From positions 496,001 through 560,000 of the forward strand of contig NZ_FUHM01000002.1 in NCBI RefSeq assembly GCF_900155565.1: a stretch of DNA of 64,000 nt. The letters run 5' to 3'. Under the pieces are notes generated by a model, which made no database searches, was not told the origin of the DNA, and was given only the letters and a program-made list of their open reading frames with translations. The stretch is from Anaerosalibacter sp. Marseille-P3206 (GTDB taxonomy: Bacteria > Bacillota > Clostridia > Tissierellales > Sporanaerobacteraceae). Shown piece after piece: positions 26,232-35,699 of this stretch. Numbering within the stretch: the stretch's first letter is position 1; every line of letters begins with the position of its first letter. A program made the position numbers and the translations under genes.

Positions 26232-27256
26232 TAAAATCCACCCCCCATAATCAAAGCAATCAACTTAAGTGTTATAAATGTTATACCAGCAATTCCACTA
26301 AACCAAGTAGCAACTTTAGCATAACTTATAGGAGGCTTACCAACAACCTTACCAGTTTGGCCATTCATTGCAAAGGTATGTTCTTGTTTGTCATAGTCAT
26401 AATATACCATCCAAACAGGAAGCAAAGTATAATAAGCATGTTTTTTACTAGTGTCTATATGTTTGCTATTATATCTAACTGAAGAATAGCCAACAATAGT
26501 TGAATTTATATAGGACTCAATATAATTCTGTATTTTGTTTTTAGCTCTAGGTAAAAGTTCTCCTTCATCATAATTATATTTCTCTGCAATGTATCCTGCA
26601 AGATATGGAGTTTTGAACTCTTTTAGACCGTTGTACTGATATGGTTCTAATTTATCCATGAGAATATCATTCATTTTTTCAGAGGCATCAACTGGTACCT
26701 TTATGTAGTTTAAATTGATATCACGATATATATCATAGTATCTAGTTTCTGTATATATATAGTCGCCTCTAGTATATGTTCTAACTTTGGTTCCAACTGC
26801 ACTTACTTGAACATTACTATTTAAATCATATAGCCAAAATGGAACATATATCCCAGTTATATTCTTTATTCTATCTGCGGTCATAAATCCCTTTGGTGTA
26901 AGACGGCCATTTTTACACCATGACTTAAAGGCTTGCATAGCCTGATCTTTGCTTATGGTGAAAGGAATAATTTTTGCTGGAGCCATCTTGACAGATAATC
27001 TATCTCCAAGCACAACTCCTGCTCCACAAAAGCTACAAGTCGTAGCAGTTGTATCACTATCTGTCATGATTACTGCTCCACAATTTTTACAATGGTATTC
27101 CTTTGCTTCATCTTCTGAAAATGTAGTTGTTATGTATTCGTCAGGAAAATCTTCTATATTATCGTATCGTCCACAACTATGGCAATGTAATTTCCCCGTT
27201 TCACTATCAAAAGCCATATCACCACCACAGTTTGGGCATTTATAATGTATTACCAC
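26228..27256 (-). CDS. Multi-zinc-ribbon membrane protein (YdjG-like)
   Basis: A cytosolic N-terminal part has four CxxC-type knuckles (YKCPNCGGDM, LHCHSCGRY, YHCKNCGAV, TTCSFCGAG), followed by a mainly beta region and one or two C-terminal membrane segments (VATWFSGIAGITFITLKLIALIM). This matches B. subtilis YdjG, a PspA-operon protein that scaffolds the complex. I start at the GTG at 27256, eight bases from AAAGGGGTGA, giving 342 residues. Longer frames upstream lack a site and read through a hairpin. A 13-bp hairpin separates it from pspA. Confidence 0.85.
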   Translation of the reverse strand: MVIHYKCPNCGGDMAFDSETGKLHCHSCGRYDNIEDFPDEYITTTFSEDEAKEYHCKNCGAVIMTDSDTTATTCSFCGAGVVLGDRLSVKMAPAKIIPFTISKDQAMQAFKSWCKNGRLTPKGFMTADRIKNITGIYVPFWLYDLNSNVQVSAVGTKVRTYTRGDYIYTETRYYDIYRDINLNYIKVPVDASEKMNDILMDKLEPYQYNGLKEFKTPYLAGYIAEKYNYDEGELLPRAKNKIQNYIESYINSTIVGYSSVRYNSKHIDTSKKHAYYTLLPVWMVYYDYDKQEHTFAMNGQTGKVVGKPPISYAKVATWFSGIAGITFITLKLIALIMGGGFY

Positions 27257-27281
27257 TATTTCACCCCTTTCACAAACTAGT

Positions 27282-27313
27282 ATAAGGGCTGTAGAAAATA
27301 CTACAACCCTTAT
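27282..27313 (-). terminator. Intercistronic hairpin between pspA and ydjG-like gene
   Basis: ATAAGGGCTGTAG (27282-27294) pairs with CTACAACCCTTAT (27301-27313), with one G-U pair. No T run follows in the reading direction, so it is more likely a stabilising or partial attenuator hairpin that favours pspA than a full terminator. Confidence 0.6.
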
Positions 27314-27323
27314 TAAAATCAAC

Positions 27324-27998
27324 TTATTTGTTTAACTTTTCCTTAAGTTTAGCTAGTTCATCATCTACATCTGTATTATTACTATCATATTTTTTAGTCA
27401 AATCTTTTATGTCATCTTTTGGACCTTGATTTAGCTCTGCCATTGCATTGGCTTCATCTAAAACTCTATTTGCCTTTTCTTCCATTCTATCAAAAGCTAG
27501 TATAGAATTATTAGCACTATTTACAGATGAACCAATTTTATTTATTCTCTCTTGGGTCTTTGCTACGGACATTTTGCCTTTAATCATAGCCTTACGTGCA
27601 TCCAATTCACCGATGTCTGCTACAAGTTTATCATGCATTTCTCTCATTCTTGCTGAATTGGAAGAAGCTAAATTATATGCTTCTTGTAGTTCAGTTTCTT
27701 TTGTTGTTAAATTTACCTTTCTCTCTAAAAATTTTCTAGCATCATCTTCATTGCCAGCTTCTAATGCTTTAACAGCATAGTTCTCCATCTTTTGAATTTC
27801 TGCCGTACATTCATCTAATGCCCTTTTTGATCTTTGTTCTTCTGCCATAATAGATGCAGTTTCAGCTTTTACATTACCTAAATCACTATTTAGATTTCTT
27901 AAACATTGATCAATCATCTTCTCTGGATCCTCAGCCTTATCTAACAATGCATTAATATTACTTGACATTATATCCTTAAATCTTGTCAAAATGCCCAT
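27324..27998 (-). CDS. pspA: Phage shock protein A / IM30 family (PspA)
   Basis: This 224-residue, almost wholly alpha-helical protein belongs to the ESCRT-III-like PspA/Vipp1/IM30 family, which coats damaged membranes. The N-terminal amphipathic helix MGILTRFKDIMSSNINALL and the DPEKMIDQCLR motif (about 25-35) are typical. Long coiled coils span about 40-190. I choose the ATG at 27998 because AGGGGG lies eight bases upstream and the family begins MGI. The upstream TTG-containing extension lacks support. It is the first gene of a pspA-ydjGHI operon. In Bacillus this is under sigma-W. I see no clear ECF promoter here. Confidence 0.95.
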   Translation of the reverse strand: MGILTRFKDIMSSNINALLDKAEDPEKMIDQCLRNLNSDLGNVKAETASIMAEEQRSKRALDECTAEIQKMENYAVKALEAGNEDDARKFLERKVNLTTKETELQEAYNLASSNSARMREMHDKLVADIGELDARKAMIKGKMSVAKTQERINKIGSSVNSANNSILAFDRMEEKANRVLDEANAMAELNQGPKDDIKDLTKKYDSNNTDVDDELAKLKEKLNK

Positions 27999-28120
27999 AT
28001 ATATACCCCCTCTTGTATTTAAACTCACTCTTGTTTTAATAATATCATCAACTATCTATTATATACCACTTTTATATATATAATATCTAATTTTTTTATG
28101 AGTTTCAATTAAATTATTTT

Positions 28121-28933
28121 CTAGAAAGCAGGTATTACTCCTCCATTATATTTTTGATCAATAAAATCTTTAACCTTATCACTTTGAAGGGCTTTTAATA
28201 ATTTTTGTAATTTTTCTTCTTTTTCTTCTCCTTTTCTAACTGCTATAATATTTGCATAAGGAGAATCTTTGTCTTCAAGAATCAATGCATCTTTTGTAGG
28301 AACAAGTCCTGCTTCAATGGCAAAGTTTCCGTTTATTACCGCAGCATCTACATCTTTTAATATTCTAGGTAGTTGAGCTGCCTCAAGAGGTTTGAAAACT
28401 AAGTTCTTAGGATTTTCCACTATATCTTTTTCTGTTGCTGATAATCCAACCCCTTCTTTTAACTTTACAAGATTATGCTTTTCAAGTAATATTAAAGCTC
28501 TTCCTCCATTAGTGGGATCATTAGGTATCGCTACAACACTACCTTCACCTAATTCCTCAATTGATTTGTATTTAAAAGAATATAATCCCAATGGCTCTAT
28601 GTGAATCTTCCCAAGTGATACAATATCTATTTTGTGCTCAGTTGAAAATTCATTCATATATGGTTCATGCTGAAAAAAGTTTGCATCAATTTCTCCTTCA
28701 GCTAAAGATAAATTTGGTTTTACATAATCAGTAAATTCTACTATTTCAATATCTATTCCTTCCTCTTTCAAATCCTTTTCTATACATTCAATTATTTCTT
28801 TATGTGGAACTGGAGAAACACCTATTGTTAATATATTTAAATCCTCTGTAGTACTTTCTTTTTTTTCACAAGCTGTAAATACTGAGATGCTTAAAACTAT
28901 TATTAATATTGATAATATAATATTCTTTTTCAC
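28121..28933 (-). CDS. metQ: Methionine-binding lipoprotein MetQ
   Basis: This 270-residue substrate-binding lipoprotein has a signal peptide ending in a lipobox (SISVFTACEKK, Cys at about 22). The NlpA/MetQ fold shows as TIGVSPVPHKEIIE, FTDYVKPN, DANFFQHEPY, AIPNDPTNGGRAL and VINGNFA. It captures methionine outside the membrane and delivers it to MetI. The start is GTG behind GGGGGA. It is the third gene of the metNIQ operon under the SAM-I riboswitch. Confidence 0.95.
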   Translation of the reverse strand: MKKNIILSILIIVLSISVFTACEKKESTTEDLNILTIGVSPVPHKEIIECIEKDLKEEGIDIEIVEFTDYVKPNLSLAEGEIDANFFQHEPYMNEFSTEHKIDIVSLGKIHIEPLGLYSFKYKSIEELGEGSVVAIPNDPTNGGRALILLEKHNLVKLKEGVGLSATEKDIVENPKNLVFKPLEAAQLPRILKDVDAAVINGNFAIEAGLVPTKDALILEDKDSPYANIIAVRKGEEKEEKLQKLLKALQSDKVKDFIDQKYNGGVIPAF

Positions 28934-28946
28934 TTTTATTTCCCCC

Positions 28947-29588
28947 TTATTTTTTGTTTATAGTTGCTGATATCTTGTTGCCAATTAGTTGTATTCCCTG
29001 TACTAAAATGATTATTATTACTACAGAGACAATCATAATATCAGTTTGAAATCTATATAGTCCAAATCTAATAGCTAAATCCCCTAGGCCACCGCCTCCT
29101 ATTGCTCCTGCCATTGCTGAATAGCCAATCAAATTTATTATTGTCAGTGTAATTCCCATGACTAATGAAGGCATAGCTTCAGGAATGAGTACTTTAAAAA
29201 TTATCTGAGGTACTGTTGCCCCCATAGACACGCTAGCTTCAATCACTCCATTATCTACTTCCTTTAGTGAGCTTTCAATGATCCTTGCTACAAATGGAGC
29301 AGCTGCAATTGATAATGGTACAATTGTAGCTTTAGTTCCAATGGTAGTTCCCACTATTAACCTAGATATTGGAAATACTAGTATCATTAGAATAATAAAA
29401 GGAAATGATCTAAGTATATTGGTTATACCATTAAGTATTTGGTTTAACAGTGGCTTGTCCCATATACTATCTTTTTCAGTTATTGTTAAAAGAATACCTA
29501 TAGGAAATCCTAGCAATAAGGAAAATATGGTAGAGAAAAAAACCATATATAGAGTTTCAAATAGTGATGGAATGATTAAATCTAACAT
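28947..29588 (-). CDS. metI: Methionine ABC transporter permease MetI
   Basis: This 213-residue permease has five predicted transmembrane helices. The coupling-loop EAA-type motif appears as EASVSMGATVPQIIFKVLIPEA (about 137-158, within the cytoplasmic loop). Length and helices match MetI. It is directly followed by metQ, and its ATG touches the metN stop, so translation is probably coupled. Confidence 0.95.
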   Translation of the reverse strand: MLDLIIPSLFETLYMVFFSTIFSLLLGFPIGILLTITEKDSIWDKPLLNQILNGITNILRSFPFIILMILVFPISRLIVGTTIGTKATIVPLSIAAAPFVARIIESSLKEVDNGVIEASVSMGATVPQIIFKVLIPEAMPSLVMGITLTIINLIGYSAMAGAIGGGGLGDLAIRFGLYRFQTDIMIVSVVIIIILVQGIQLIGNKISATINKK

Positions 29589-30332
29589 TTATATCACCTC
29601 CAATCGGATAAATTCTTGTAAAGTCTTTGTTTTTGGATTTGCGAATATCTCTTTAACTGTGTTTTCTTCTATGATCTTCCCATCTTCAATGATTGCAACC
29701 CTATCACAAATATCTTTTATTACCTCCATTTGATGTGTTATAAGTACAATAGTTAGTCCAAATTCATCACGTATTTTACATAGAAGTTCTAGAATTGATT
29801 TCGTAGTCTTTGGATCTAATGCTGATGTCCCCTCATCACTTAAAAGTATCTTAGGATTGTTAGCAAGGGCCCTTGCAATAGCTACTCTTTGTTTTTGGCC
29901 TCCACTAAGCTGAGAAGGATAAGCATGTTTTTTATCTTCTAGTTCCACATATTTTAAAAGAGTATTAACTCTTTTATCTATTTCATCTTTGCTTAGCTTT
30001 TCTAATTCTAGGGGAAAAGCTATGTTTTCATATACGGTTTTAGAAGAAAGTAGATTGAAATGTTGAAAAATCATCCCTATTTCTTTTCTCTTTTTTCTTA
30101 AATCATTTTTATTTAATTTAGTTACCTCTATATTGTCCATTATTACTTTTCCAGTAGTAGGTTCCTCAAGTCTATTTAAACAGCGAATCAAAGTGGATTT
30201 CCCGGCTCCACTTAGACCAATTATGCCAAATATCTCTCCTTTATTAATTTCAAGGTTGATGCTATTTAAGGCATATATTTTTTCATTGTTATTGTTTTTG
30301 TATACTTTTGATAGATTTTCTACATGTATCAA
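29589..30332 (-). CDS. metN: Methionine ABC transporter ATPase MetN, lacking the NIL domain
   Basis: This 247-residue ATPase has Walker [10 protein letters not shown], signature LSGGQKQR, Walker [13 protein letters not shown] and switch ITHQ. In the family MetN usually has about 340 residues, with a C-terminal NIL/ACT-like domain that binds methionine and inhibits uptake. Here the protein ends right after the ATPase core, so this feedback is absent. It starts with TTG behind GGAGTG. Transcription is controlled by the SAM-I riboswitch at 30451-30551, which supports methionine as substrate. Confidence 0.93.
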   Translation of the reverse strand: MIHVENLSKVYKNNNNEKIYALNSINLEINKGEIFGIIGLSGAGKSTLIRCLNRLEEPTTGKVIMDNIEVTKLNKNDLRKKRKEIGMIFQHFNLLSSKTVYENIAFPLELEKLSKDEIDKRVNTLLKYVELEDKKHAYPSQLSGGQKQRVAIARALANNPKILLSDEGTSALDPKTTKSILELLCKIRDEFGLTIVLITHQMEVIKDICDRVAIIEDGKIIEENTVKEIFANPKTKTLQEFIRLEVI

Positions 30333-30379
30333 TGTACTTCACTCCTTTAATTAAATATCTAGTTAAATTGTCATATATA

Positions 30380-30440
30380 CAAAAAACCTCTTTCGTGAGG
30401 TTTTTAAACAATAAAAAAACCTCTTCAAGAAGAAAGAGGC
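30380..30440 (-). terminator. Two intrinsic terminators in a row after the SAM-I aptamer
   Basis: Reading the minus strand, CCTCTT...AAGAGG followed by TTTTTTT (30411-30437) is the riboswitch terminator. About 25 bases later AACCTC-ACGAAA-GAGGTT is followed by TTTTTTG (30381-30403). Both lie before metN. Confidence 0.8.
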
Positions 30441-30551
30441 TATATATCCTCTCTCATCTCTCGGTAAACACCGCAGGAATTAGCACCTTGTACAAAGTAC
30501 AGGCTGCTGGGTTTCATCGGGCCAGTCCCTCCACCACTCTAGATAAGAGTT
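30411..30551 (-). promoter_or_regulatory. SAM-I (S-box) riboswitch controlling metNIQ
   Basis: The minus strand carries the S-box conserved core: CTCTTATCTAGAGTGGTGG, then GGGACTGGCCCGATGAAACC, CAGCAGCC, AAGGTGCTAATTCC and the closing GAGATGAGAG, which pairs with CTCTTATC. The aptamer covers about 30451-30551 and a terminator follows at 30411-30437. SAM binding should end transcription before metN. Confidence 0.97.
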
Positions 30552-30596
30552 TTCGTATTCATTTTTTAACTTATTTGATATTGTATAACGCAAATC

Positions 30597-31385
30597 TTAT
30601 TTTGTCAAGTAGGAGCTTGCACCTATAGCATCAAATAGATTTACTTTAAAGCTACCACATCCTCCACCAATATCTGTAGTTTTTTTATAAGCTATGTCTC
30701 CAGCTGTGTTTAATGATGAAATACCTGCTACTGCTGCTTCTAACATGTTATTGGTAATTGTTGAAAACACTCCTACTAAAGCTGTTCCCATACATCCAGT
30801 TCCCGTAATTTTCTTTAACATTTTATTGCCATTTGATAGATATACGGTTTTGTCAAATTGACTTATTACATCTATTTTTCCTGTTACTGCTACTACTGAA
30901 TTTGTTTTCTTTGAAAGAATCTGTGATATTCTTGTTATTTCATCTACGCTATCATTATCTCCTGAGTCTACTCCTTTGGAATTTGCCTCAAGTCCGCATA
31001 TGGTTTTAATCTCTGATTGATTTCCCTTTATAATGGATACATGAATATTTTCAAATATTTTTCCTACTATGTTTTTTCTGAACTCTGACACTCCAACTCC
31101 TACTGGATCTAATATTACTGGAATATTTAAGCTGTTTGCTTTCTTTCCAGCTAATATCATTGATTCAACTATATTTTCTTCTATTGTACCAATATTTAAT
31201 ACAAGTGCTTTAGAAACAGAAACCACTTCTTCCACTTCTCTAGAATCTATAGCCATAATAGGAGAAGCACCAATGGCAATAACCACATTGGCGCAATCAT
31301 TTCTTGTAACACTATTGGTGACAAGGTGAACTAAGGGCTTTTCTTCCCTTATCCTATTTGATAGCTTGTAAATATCAGCATTCAT
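30597..31385 (-). CDS. thiM: Hydroxyethylthiazole kinase ThiM
   Basis: ThiM phosphorylates salvaged 4-methyl-5-(2-hydroxyethyl)thiazole. The 262-residue sequence shows PLVHLVTNSVTRNDCANVVIAIGASPIM (family start), VILDPVGVG, IIKGNQSEI and ITGTGCMGTAL, all typical of the ribokinase-like ThiM fold with its catalytic Cys in GTGCM. The ATG overlaps the end of thiW by 11 bases. It is the last gene of the TPP-controlled operon. The downstream region leads into the SAM-I riboswitch without an obvious terminator of its own. Confidence 0.96.
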   Translation of the reverse strand: MNADIYKLSNRIREEKPLVHLVTNSVTRNDCANVVIAIGASPIMAIDSREVEEVVSVSKALVLNIGTIEENIVESMILAGKKANSLNIPVILDPVGVGVSEFRKNIVGKIFENIHVSIIKGNQSEIKTICGLEANSKGVDSGDNDSVDEITRISQILSKKTNSVVAVTGKIDVISQFDKTVYLSNGNKMLKKITGTGCMGTALVGVFSTITNNMLEAAVAGISSLNTAGDIAYKKTTDIGGGCGSFKVNLFDAIGASSYLTK

Positions 31386-31890
31386 TACTTTTCTCCTTAT
31401 TTATTTGAGGTCTACCATATTTTTCTATAACCTTTGATAATACAACAGCTATTATACTTCCACCAATACTACTTAAAATAAATGGATATACAAAAAATAA
31501 CGCTACTACATCTTTTCCCATTACAAACTTTGCTATAGGAAAGGCAAGCAATCCTCCAAGTATTCCTGTTCCAAACACTTCTCCTATAGCCGTTAGATAA
31601 CAATTCTTAGTTTGTCTAAAAATAAGTCCTGCTAATAGCGCTCCTATCATGCTCCCTGGAAAAGCTAAAAGACTTCCTGTACCTAATATATTTCTAATTA
31701 GAGATATGCAAAAAGCTACAGCTACACCATAAAAAGGCCCTAGTATTGTTGCAGATAGAACATTTATAGTATGTTGAATTGGGAAACACTTTGAAACTCC
31801 CACTGGAATAAATATAACATTTCCAAGAACCACTCCAATAGCAACAAACATAGCTGCTATTGCTAATTTTTTGGTTTTATTATTATCCAT
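31375..31890 (-). CDS. thiW: Thiazole uptake S-component ThiW
   Basis: This 171-residue membrane protein has five to six hydrophobic segments and the ThiW signatures AAMFVAIGVVLGNVIFIPVG, KCFPIQHTINVLSA and AFPGSMIGALLAG. ThiW is an ECF-type substrate-binding membrane component predicted to import the thiazole moiety. It is placed directly before thiM, whose product traps that thiazole by phosphorylation. The shared ECF energising module is not in this window. Confidence 0.93.
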   Translation of the reverse strand: MDNNKTKKLAIAAMFVAIGVVLGNVIFIPVGVSKCFPIQHTINVLSATILGPFYGVAVAFCISLIRNILGTGSLLAFPGSMIGALLAGLIFRQTKNCYLTAIGEVFGTGILGGLLAFPIAKFVMGKDVVALFFVYPFILSSIGGSIIAVVLSKVIEKYGRPQINKEKSNEC

Positions 31891-31916
31891 TATAATCCCT
31901 ACCTTTTTACAAAATT

Positions 31917-33230
31917 TTAGTCATCATTTCTCAAGATATTTATATCTTTACCGTCCAAAATTCTATTCATGTTTCTAACAGAACACATTTTTCCACACAT
32001 AGTACAACTGTCTTCATGTTCAGGTGTTGATTCCTTTCTATATCTTCTAGCTTTTTCATCATCTATAGCTAGCTCAAACATTTCTTCCCAACACAATCTT
32101 TGCCTTGCCTTACTCATTTTTAAATCCCATTCTTTGGCTGAAGGAATTCCCTTAGCTATATCTCCTGCATGAGCTGCAATCTTAGTTGCTATGATACCTT
32201 CTTTCATATCATCTAAATCTGGAAGTCTTAAATGTTCTGCTGGAGTTACATAGCATAGAAAATCTGCCCCACTGCTTGCTGCAATTGCGCCGCCTATGGC
32301 ACTTGTAATGTGGTCATACCCTGGAGCAATATCAGTAACTATCGGTCCTAATACATAGAATGGTGCTCCATAACATAGTTTCTTTTCAAGTAACATATTT
32401 GCCTCTATTTCATTTATGGCTAAATGACCAGGGCCTTCAATTATAATTTGAACATTTCTTTCCCACGCTCTTTTGGTAAGCTCTCCTAATACTATAAGCT
32501 CTTGTATTTGAGGTCCATCAGTTCCATCTTCTATACTTCCTGGTCTTAGTGCATCACCTAGACTAATAGTTACATCATACTCTTCACAGATATCAAGAAG
32601 TTCATCAAAATATTCATAAAATGGATTTTCCCTATTATTTAATTCCATCCAAGCATAAAGTAAGGATCCACCCCTTGATACAATATTTGTCACTCTTTTA
32701 GTATTTTTAAAAGCTTGAGCTGTTCTTCTATTCATACCTGCATGTATTGTTAAAAAATCTACTCCATCTTCAGCATGTTTTCTTGCTACATCTAAAAATT
32801 CCTTTGCTGTTATTTCCTTTAATTCTTTGTCATAAAAACCAACTGCATCATATATAGGTACAGTTCCAATCATAGCTGGAGAAATCTCAACTAATCTTCT
32901 TCTAAATTCTTCAGTCTTTCCAAAATTACTTAAATCCATAATGGCTTCTGCTTTCATATCAATTGCTACTTTTACCTTATCTAATTCTTTTTCTATATCA
33001 TTACAATCTTTTGATATTCCTAGGTTTACATTGATCTTAGTTTTAAGACCTTCTCCCACACCTTCTGGATCTAGAGATTTATGGTTTTTGTTTGCTGGTA
33101 TTACTATTTTCCCTTCAGCAATACCATTTCTCAAAACTTCTACATCCATATGTTCTTTTTTTGCTACTATTTCCATTTCTCTTGTAACAATGCCTTTCTT
33201 TGCTGCATCCATTTGCGTTGTATAATTCAT
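31917..33230 (-). CDS. thiC: Phosphomethylpyrimidine synthase ThiC
   Basis: ThiC is a radical-SAM-type enzyme that turns aminoimidazole ribotide into HMP phosphate. The 437-residue length fits the anaerobe-type ThiC. Conserved stretches include [14 protein letters not shown] at the start, [52 protein letters not shown] and [11 protein letters not shown]. The C-terminal cluster motif is [13 protein letters not shown]. The ATG overlaps the thiE stop by four bases. Confidence 0.97.
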   Translation of the reverse strand: MNYTTQMDAAKKGIVTREMEIVAKKEHMDVEVLRNGIAEGKIVIPANKNHKSLDPEGVGEGLKTKINVNLGISKDCNDIEKELDKVKVAIDMKAEAIMDLSNFGKTEEFRRRLVEISPAMIGTVPIYDAVGFYDKELKEITAKEFLDVARKHAEDGVDFLTIHAGMNRRTAQAFKNTKRVTNIVSRGGSLLYAWMELNNRENPFYEYFDELLDICEEYDVTISLGDALRPGSIEDGTDGPQIQELIVLGELTKRAWERNVQIIIEGPGHLAINEIEANMLLEKKLCYGAPFYVLGPIVTDIAPGYDHITSAIGGAIAASSGADFLCYVTPAEHLRLPDLDDMKEGIIATKIAAHAGDIAKGIPSAKEWDLKMSKARQRLCWEEMFELAIDDEKARRYRKESTPEHEDSCTMCGKMCSVRNMNRILDGKDINILRNDD

Positions 33231-34249
33231 TCTTCTTCCTCCTTTAATATTTCTCTTATTGATTTAACCTTTTCACTCATACTGTCTGCACTTGTCAATT
33301 CACTGATCATGGCATAATATTGTCCACCATGTTCTTTAACACTTGCTATGTTTTCTTCTTTAATTCCACCTATTGCTACATAAGGAATACCTATATTTTC
33401 TGAAACCCATTTTAAATAATTAAGACCTTGGCTGTGTTCTGTATCTTCTTTTGTAGTTGTTTTAAATATTGGCCCTACACCTATATAATTAGCACCTGCT
33501 TTTACAGCATGAATAGCTTGTTCACTGTTGTGAGTTGAAAGTCCAATGATCATATTTGGAGCAATCTGTTTTACTTCTTCAATTGGTATATCATCTTGTC
33601 CAATATGTATACCATCAGCCCCTACTAATATGGCAATATCAATATCATCATTTACTATAAAAGTTATTTCTTCTTTTTTTGTCAATTCTCGAATAGCTAC
33701 ACAATCTTCATATTTTTCTCTTTTGGATTTATCTTTTTCTCTATATTGGATGATCTTAATCCCTGCATTAATCATATCTTTAACTACTTCAATATTTGTT
33801 CTTCCCTTTGAAAATCTTTCACCTGTAATTCCATAGATATCTGTTCTTGGTAATGCCTTTATAAAAACTTTCTTTTCTAAGCTATATACACTAAATCTTA
33901 ACTTTTCATAAATCTTTGACTCTTGATAATACTCTAAAATTTTTAAACATTCTTCAATACTTCTTAATCCCTCTTCTACCCTCTTGAAATTTGATATGAG
34001 TAATGAGTCTATATCTTCTTTTTTATCTAATGTAGTATTTTGTGATATTTTAAGTCCTATATCTGTGTTTGAATTTCTATTTTGTAATAATTGAGGACTT
34101 TTAAAACACTTCCTTACTAAATGCCTTATTTCTCTTATTTCCTTGGCAATTTTTTCTTTTTCAAATATAAATCTTTCTATATCTTCTATGACTCTTAAAC
34201 CTTCTGAGACTCTGTTAATATTTGCATCTATTATCCTATAAGTGTTCAT
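33227..34249 (-). CDS. thiE: ThiD2-ThiE fusion (HMP-P kinase and thiamine phosphate synthase)
   Basis: This 340-residue two-domain protein has an N-terminal domain (about 1-130) with [20 protein letters not shown] and a second, related [14 protein letters not shown]. It corresponds to the ThiD2 domain described as a strictly HMP-phosphate-specific kinase that occurs fused to ThiE. The C-terminal domain (about 135-335) is a TIM-barrel thiamine phosphate synthase with [40 protein letters not shown] and YIGVGPIF. This explains how HMP phosphate from ThiC becomes HMP-PP although no separate thiD lies here. It is the first gene after the TPP riboswitch. Confidence 0.92.
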   Translation of the reverse strand: MNTYRIIDANINRVSEGLRVIEDIERFIFEKEKIAKEIREIRHLVRKCFKSPQLLQNRNSNTDIGLKISQNTTLDKKEDIDSLLISNFKRVEEGLRSIEECLKILEYYQESKIYEKLRFSVYSLEKKVFIKALPRTDIYGITGERFSKGRTNIEVVKDMINAGIKIIQYREKDKSKREKYEDCVAIRELTKKEEITFIVNDDIDIAILVGADGIHIGQDDIPIEEVKQIAPNMIIGLSTHNSEQAIHAVKAGANYIGVGPIFKTTTKEDTEHSQGLNYLKWVSENIGIPYVAIGGIKEENIASVKEHGGQYYAMISELTSADSMSEKVKSIREILKEEEE

Positions 34250-34263
34250 TTTAACCTCCCTTC

Positions 34264-34416
34264 AAAAAAATAAGCTGTATACTTCAACGGAAGCATACAG
34301 CTTTTATTCAAAAATAAACATAAAAAAATAAATCCCTCCGTTGGAATTACCCAAATCAGGTTCATAGGGTCAGGAATAACATTCCTATCTCAGCCTATTA
34401 ATATAAGCACCCCTTG
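34264..34416 (-). promoter_or_regulatory. TPP (THI-box) riboswitch with terminator
   Basis: The minus strand carries AAGGGGTGC, GGCTGAGAT, CTGACCCTATGAACCTGAT and GGGTAATTCCAACGGAGGGA (aptamer about 34332-34416), the hallmark TPP sensor. Downstream AAGCTGTATGCTTC pairs with GAAGTATACAGCTT (34272-34303) and ends in TTTTTTT, an intrinsic terminator before thiE. The rest of the gap to lrgB (34417-34510) holds nothing I recognise. Confidence 0.97.
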
Positions 34417-34510
34417 ATTTGCTATTTAATTTTTTCTTACGTCTACATCATAACACTTTTATTACAAAGTGTAAACCATTTTAGCTATGGGATGGTTTGG
34501 GGGCAAATAT

Positions 34511-35203
34511 TTAAAATAGCATCCTAACTAATAATGGTGCTAGAAGTACGGTTATAAGGCCTGCAACACCAATTGCTAGTGAACTCATGCCCCCTTCTAC
34601 TTCTCCAAGTTCCATTGCTTTAGCTGTTCCTACTGCATGGGCTCCTGTACCTAAACTAATACCAGTAGCTACATCATCTTTTATATGAAATATTTTGCTT
34701 ATATAAGGCCATAGAACATTTCCTGTTATGCCAGTTACTACAGTAGCAGCAACAGTCAAAGCTGGAATTCCATTTATTTGTTTTGAAACCTCCATTGATA
34801 TAGCTGCAGTTACAGACTTTGGCATTAGTGAAAGTGTCAATATCTCATCTAGACCAAATAACTTACTTAAAAAATACACACTAAGTAGCCCTGTTAATGA
34901 ACCAACAGTAATACCTATTAATATAGGAGTTTTTTCTTTTTTTAGCTTTTCAATTTGTTTATATAGTGGTACTGCTAAAACTACTGTTGCTGGTCCTAAA
35001 AGAAAAGATATCATACTTCCGCCTTTGTTGTATACTTCATAGTCAATATGGGAAATGGATAAAAATGCTATTATCAAACCTACTGCAATAATAAGGGGGT
35101 TTAGTATAGATAGCTTTGTTTTCCTATTAATTATAATCCCTATTTCAAAAGCAACAATTGATATTACAATTCCAAATATAGGTGTATCAAAAATTTCAAT
35201 CAT
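34511..35203 (-). CDS. lrgB: LrgB/CidB family membrane protein
   Basis: This 230-residue protein has about eight to nine hydrophobic segments and the LrgB signatures SFLLGPATVVLAVPLYKQ and TLSLMPKSVTAAISMEVSKQ, plus GISLGTGAHAVGTAKA near the end. LrgB pairs with LrgA. The pair was described as an antiholin system and is now also linked to pyruvate or similar organic-acid transport. ATGA overlap with lrgA shows an operon. Confidence 0.94.
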   Translation of the reverse strand: MIEIFDTPIFGIVISIVAFEIGIIINRKTKLSILNPLIIAVGLIIAFLSISHIDYEVYNKGGSMISFLLGPATVVLAVPLYKQIEKLKKEKTPILIGITVGSLTGLLSVYFLSKLFGLDEILTLSLMPKSVTAAISMEVSKQINGIPALTVAATVVTGITGNVLWPYISKIFHIKDDVATGISLGTGAHAVGTAKAMELGEVEGGMSSLAIGVAGLITVLLAPLLVRMLF

Positions 35204-35556
35204 CTATTACTCTCCTTTACTCTTTTTAAAGCTTGTACTGTTAAACCTGTTACAACTAAAACTATTACTGTAGTTAATATCGTTACTATCAACAGTGGTA
35301 GCCATTTATCTTTTATAATATCTATTGATGTCATAATTCCAACACCTGCAGGCAGAAAAAAGAAAACTAAATGATCTAATAAAAATTGGCTTACCTCAGA
35401 TATCATTTCAATTTTTATTAAACCAGTTATAAGACCAATCAACAATATTATCATTCCTAAAACAGTCCCTGGTATAGGCAACCCTGTAACCTTTTGCAAT
35501 AGGTGGCTTCCAAATAAAATACCAAGTATAATTCCTAATTGTCTTAATAATTTCAA
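35200..35556 (-). CDS. lrgA: LrgA/CidA family holin-like membrane protein
   Basis: This is a four-helix membrane protein of about 118 residues with the CidA/LrgA look: ILFGSHLLQKVTGLPIPGTVLGM and LLDHLVFFFLPAGVGIM. I prefer the TTG at 35556 as start, because AAAGAGGTGA lies just upstream of it and nothing similar precedes the ATG at 35574. It is the first gene of lrgAB. No LytTR-type activator is encoded next to it in this window. Confidence 0.9.
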   Translation of the reverse strand: MKLLRQLGIILGILFGSHLLQKVTGLPIPGTVLGMIILLIGLITGLIKIEMISEVSQFLLDHLVFFFLPAGVGIMTSIDIIKDKWLPLLIVTILTTVIVLVVTGLTVQALKRVKESNR

Positions 35557-35699
35557 ATAAGTCACCTCTTTCATGTGTTTTGTATAATTTATTATACACG
35601 AAAAATTATATAAAAAATAATATATTTTATTGTTTGAAAATATAGTTAAAATAGTTTATAATTATAACGAAATGAAAAACAAGGAGGAAATTATTTTAA

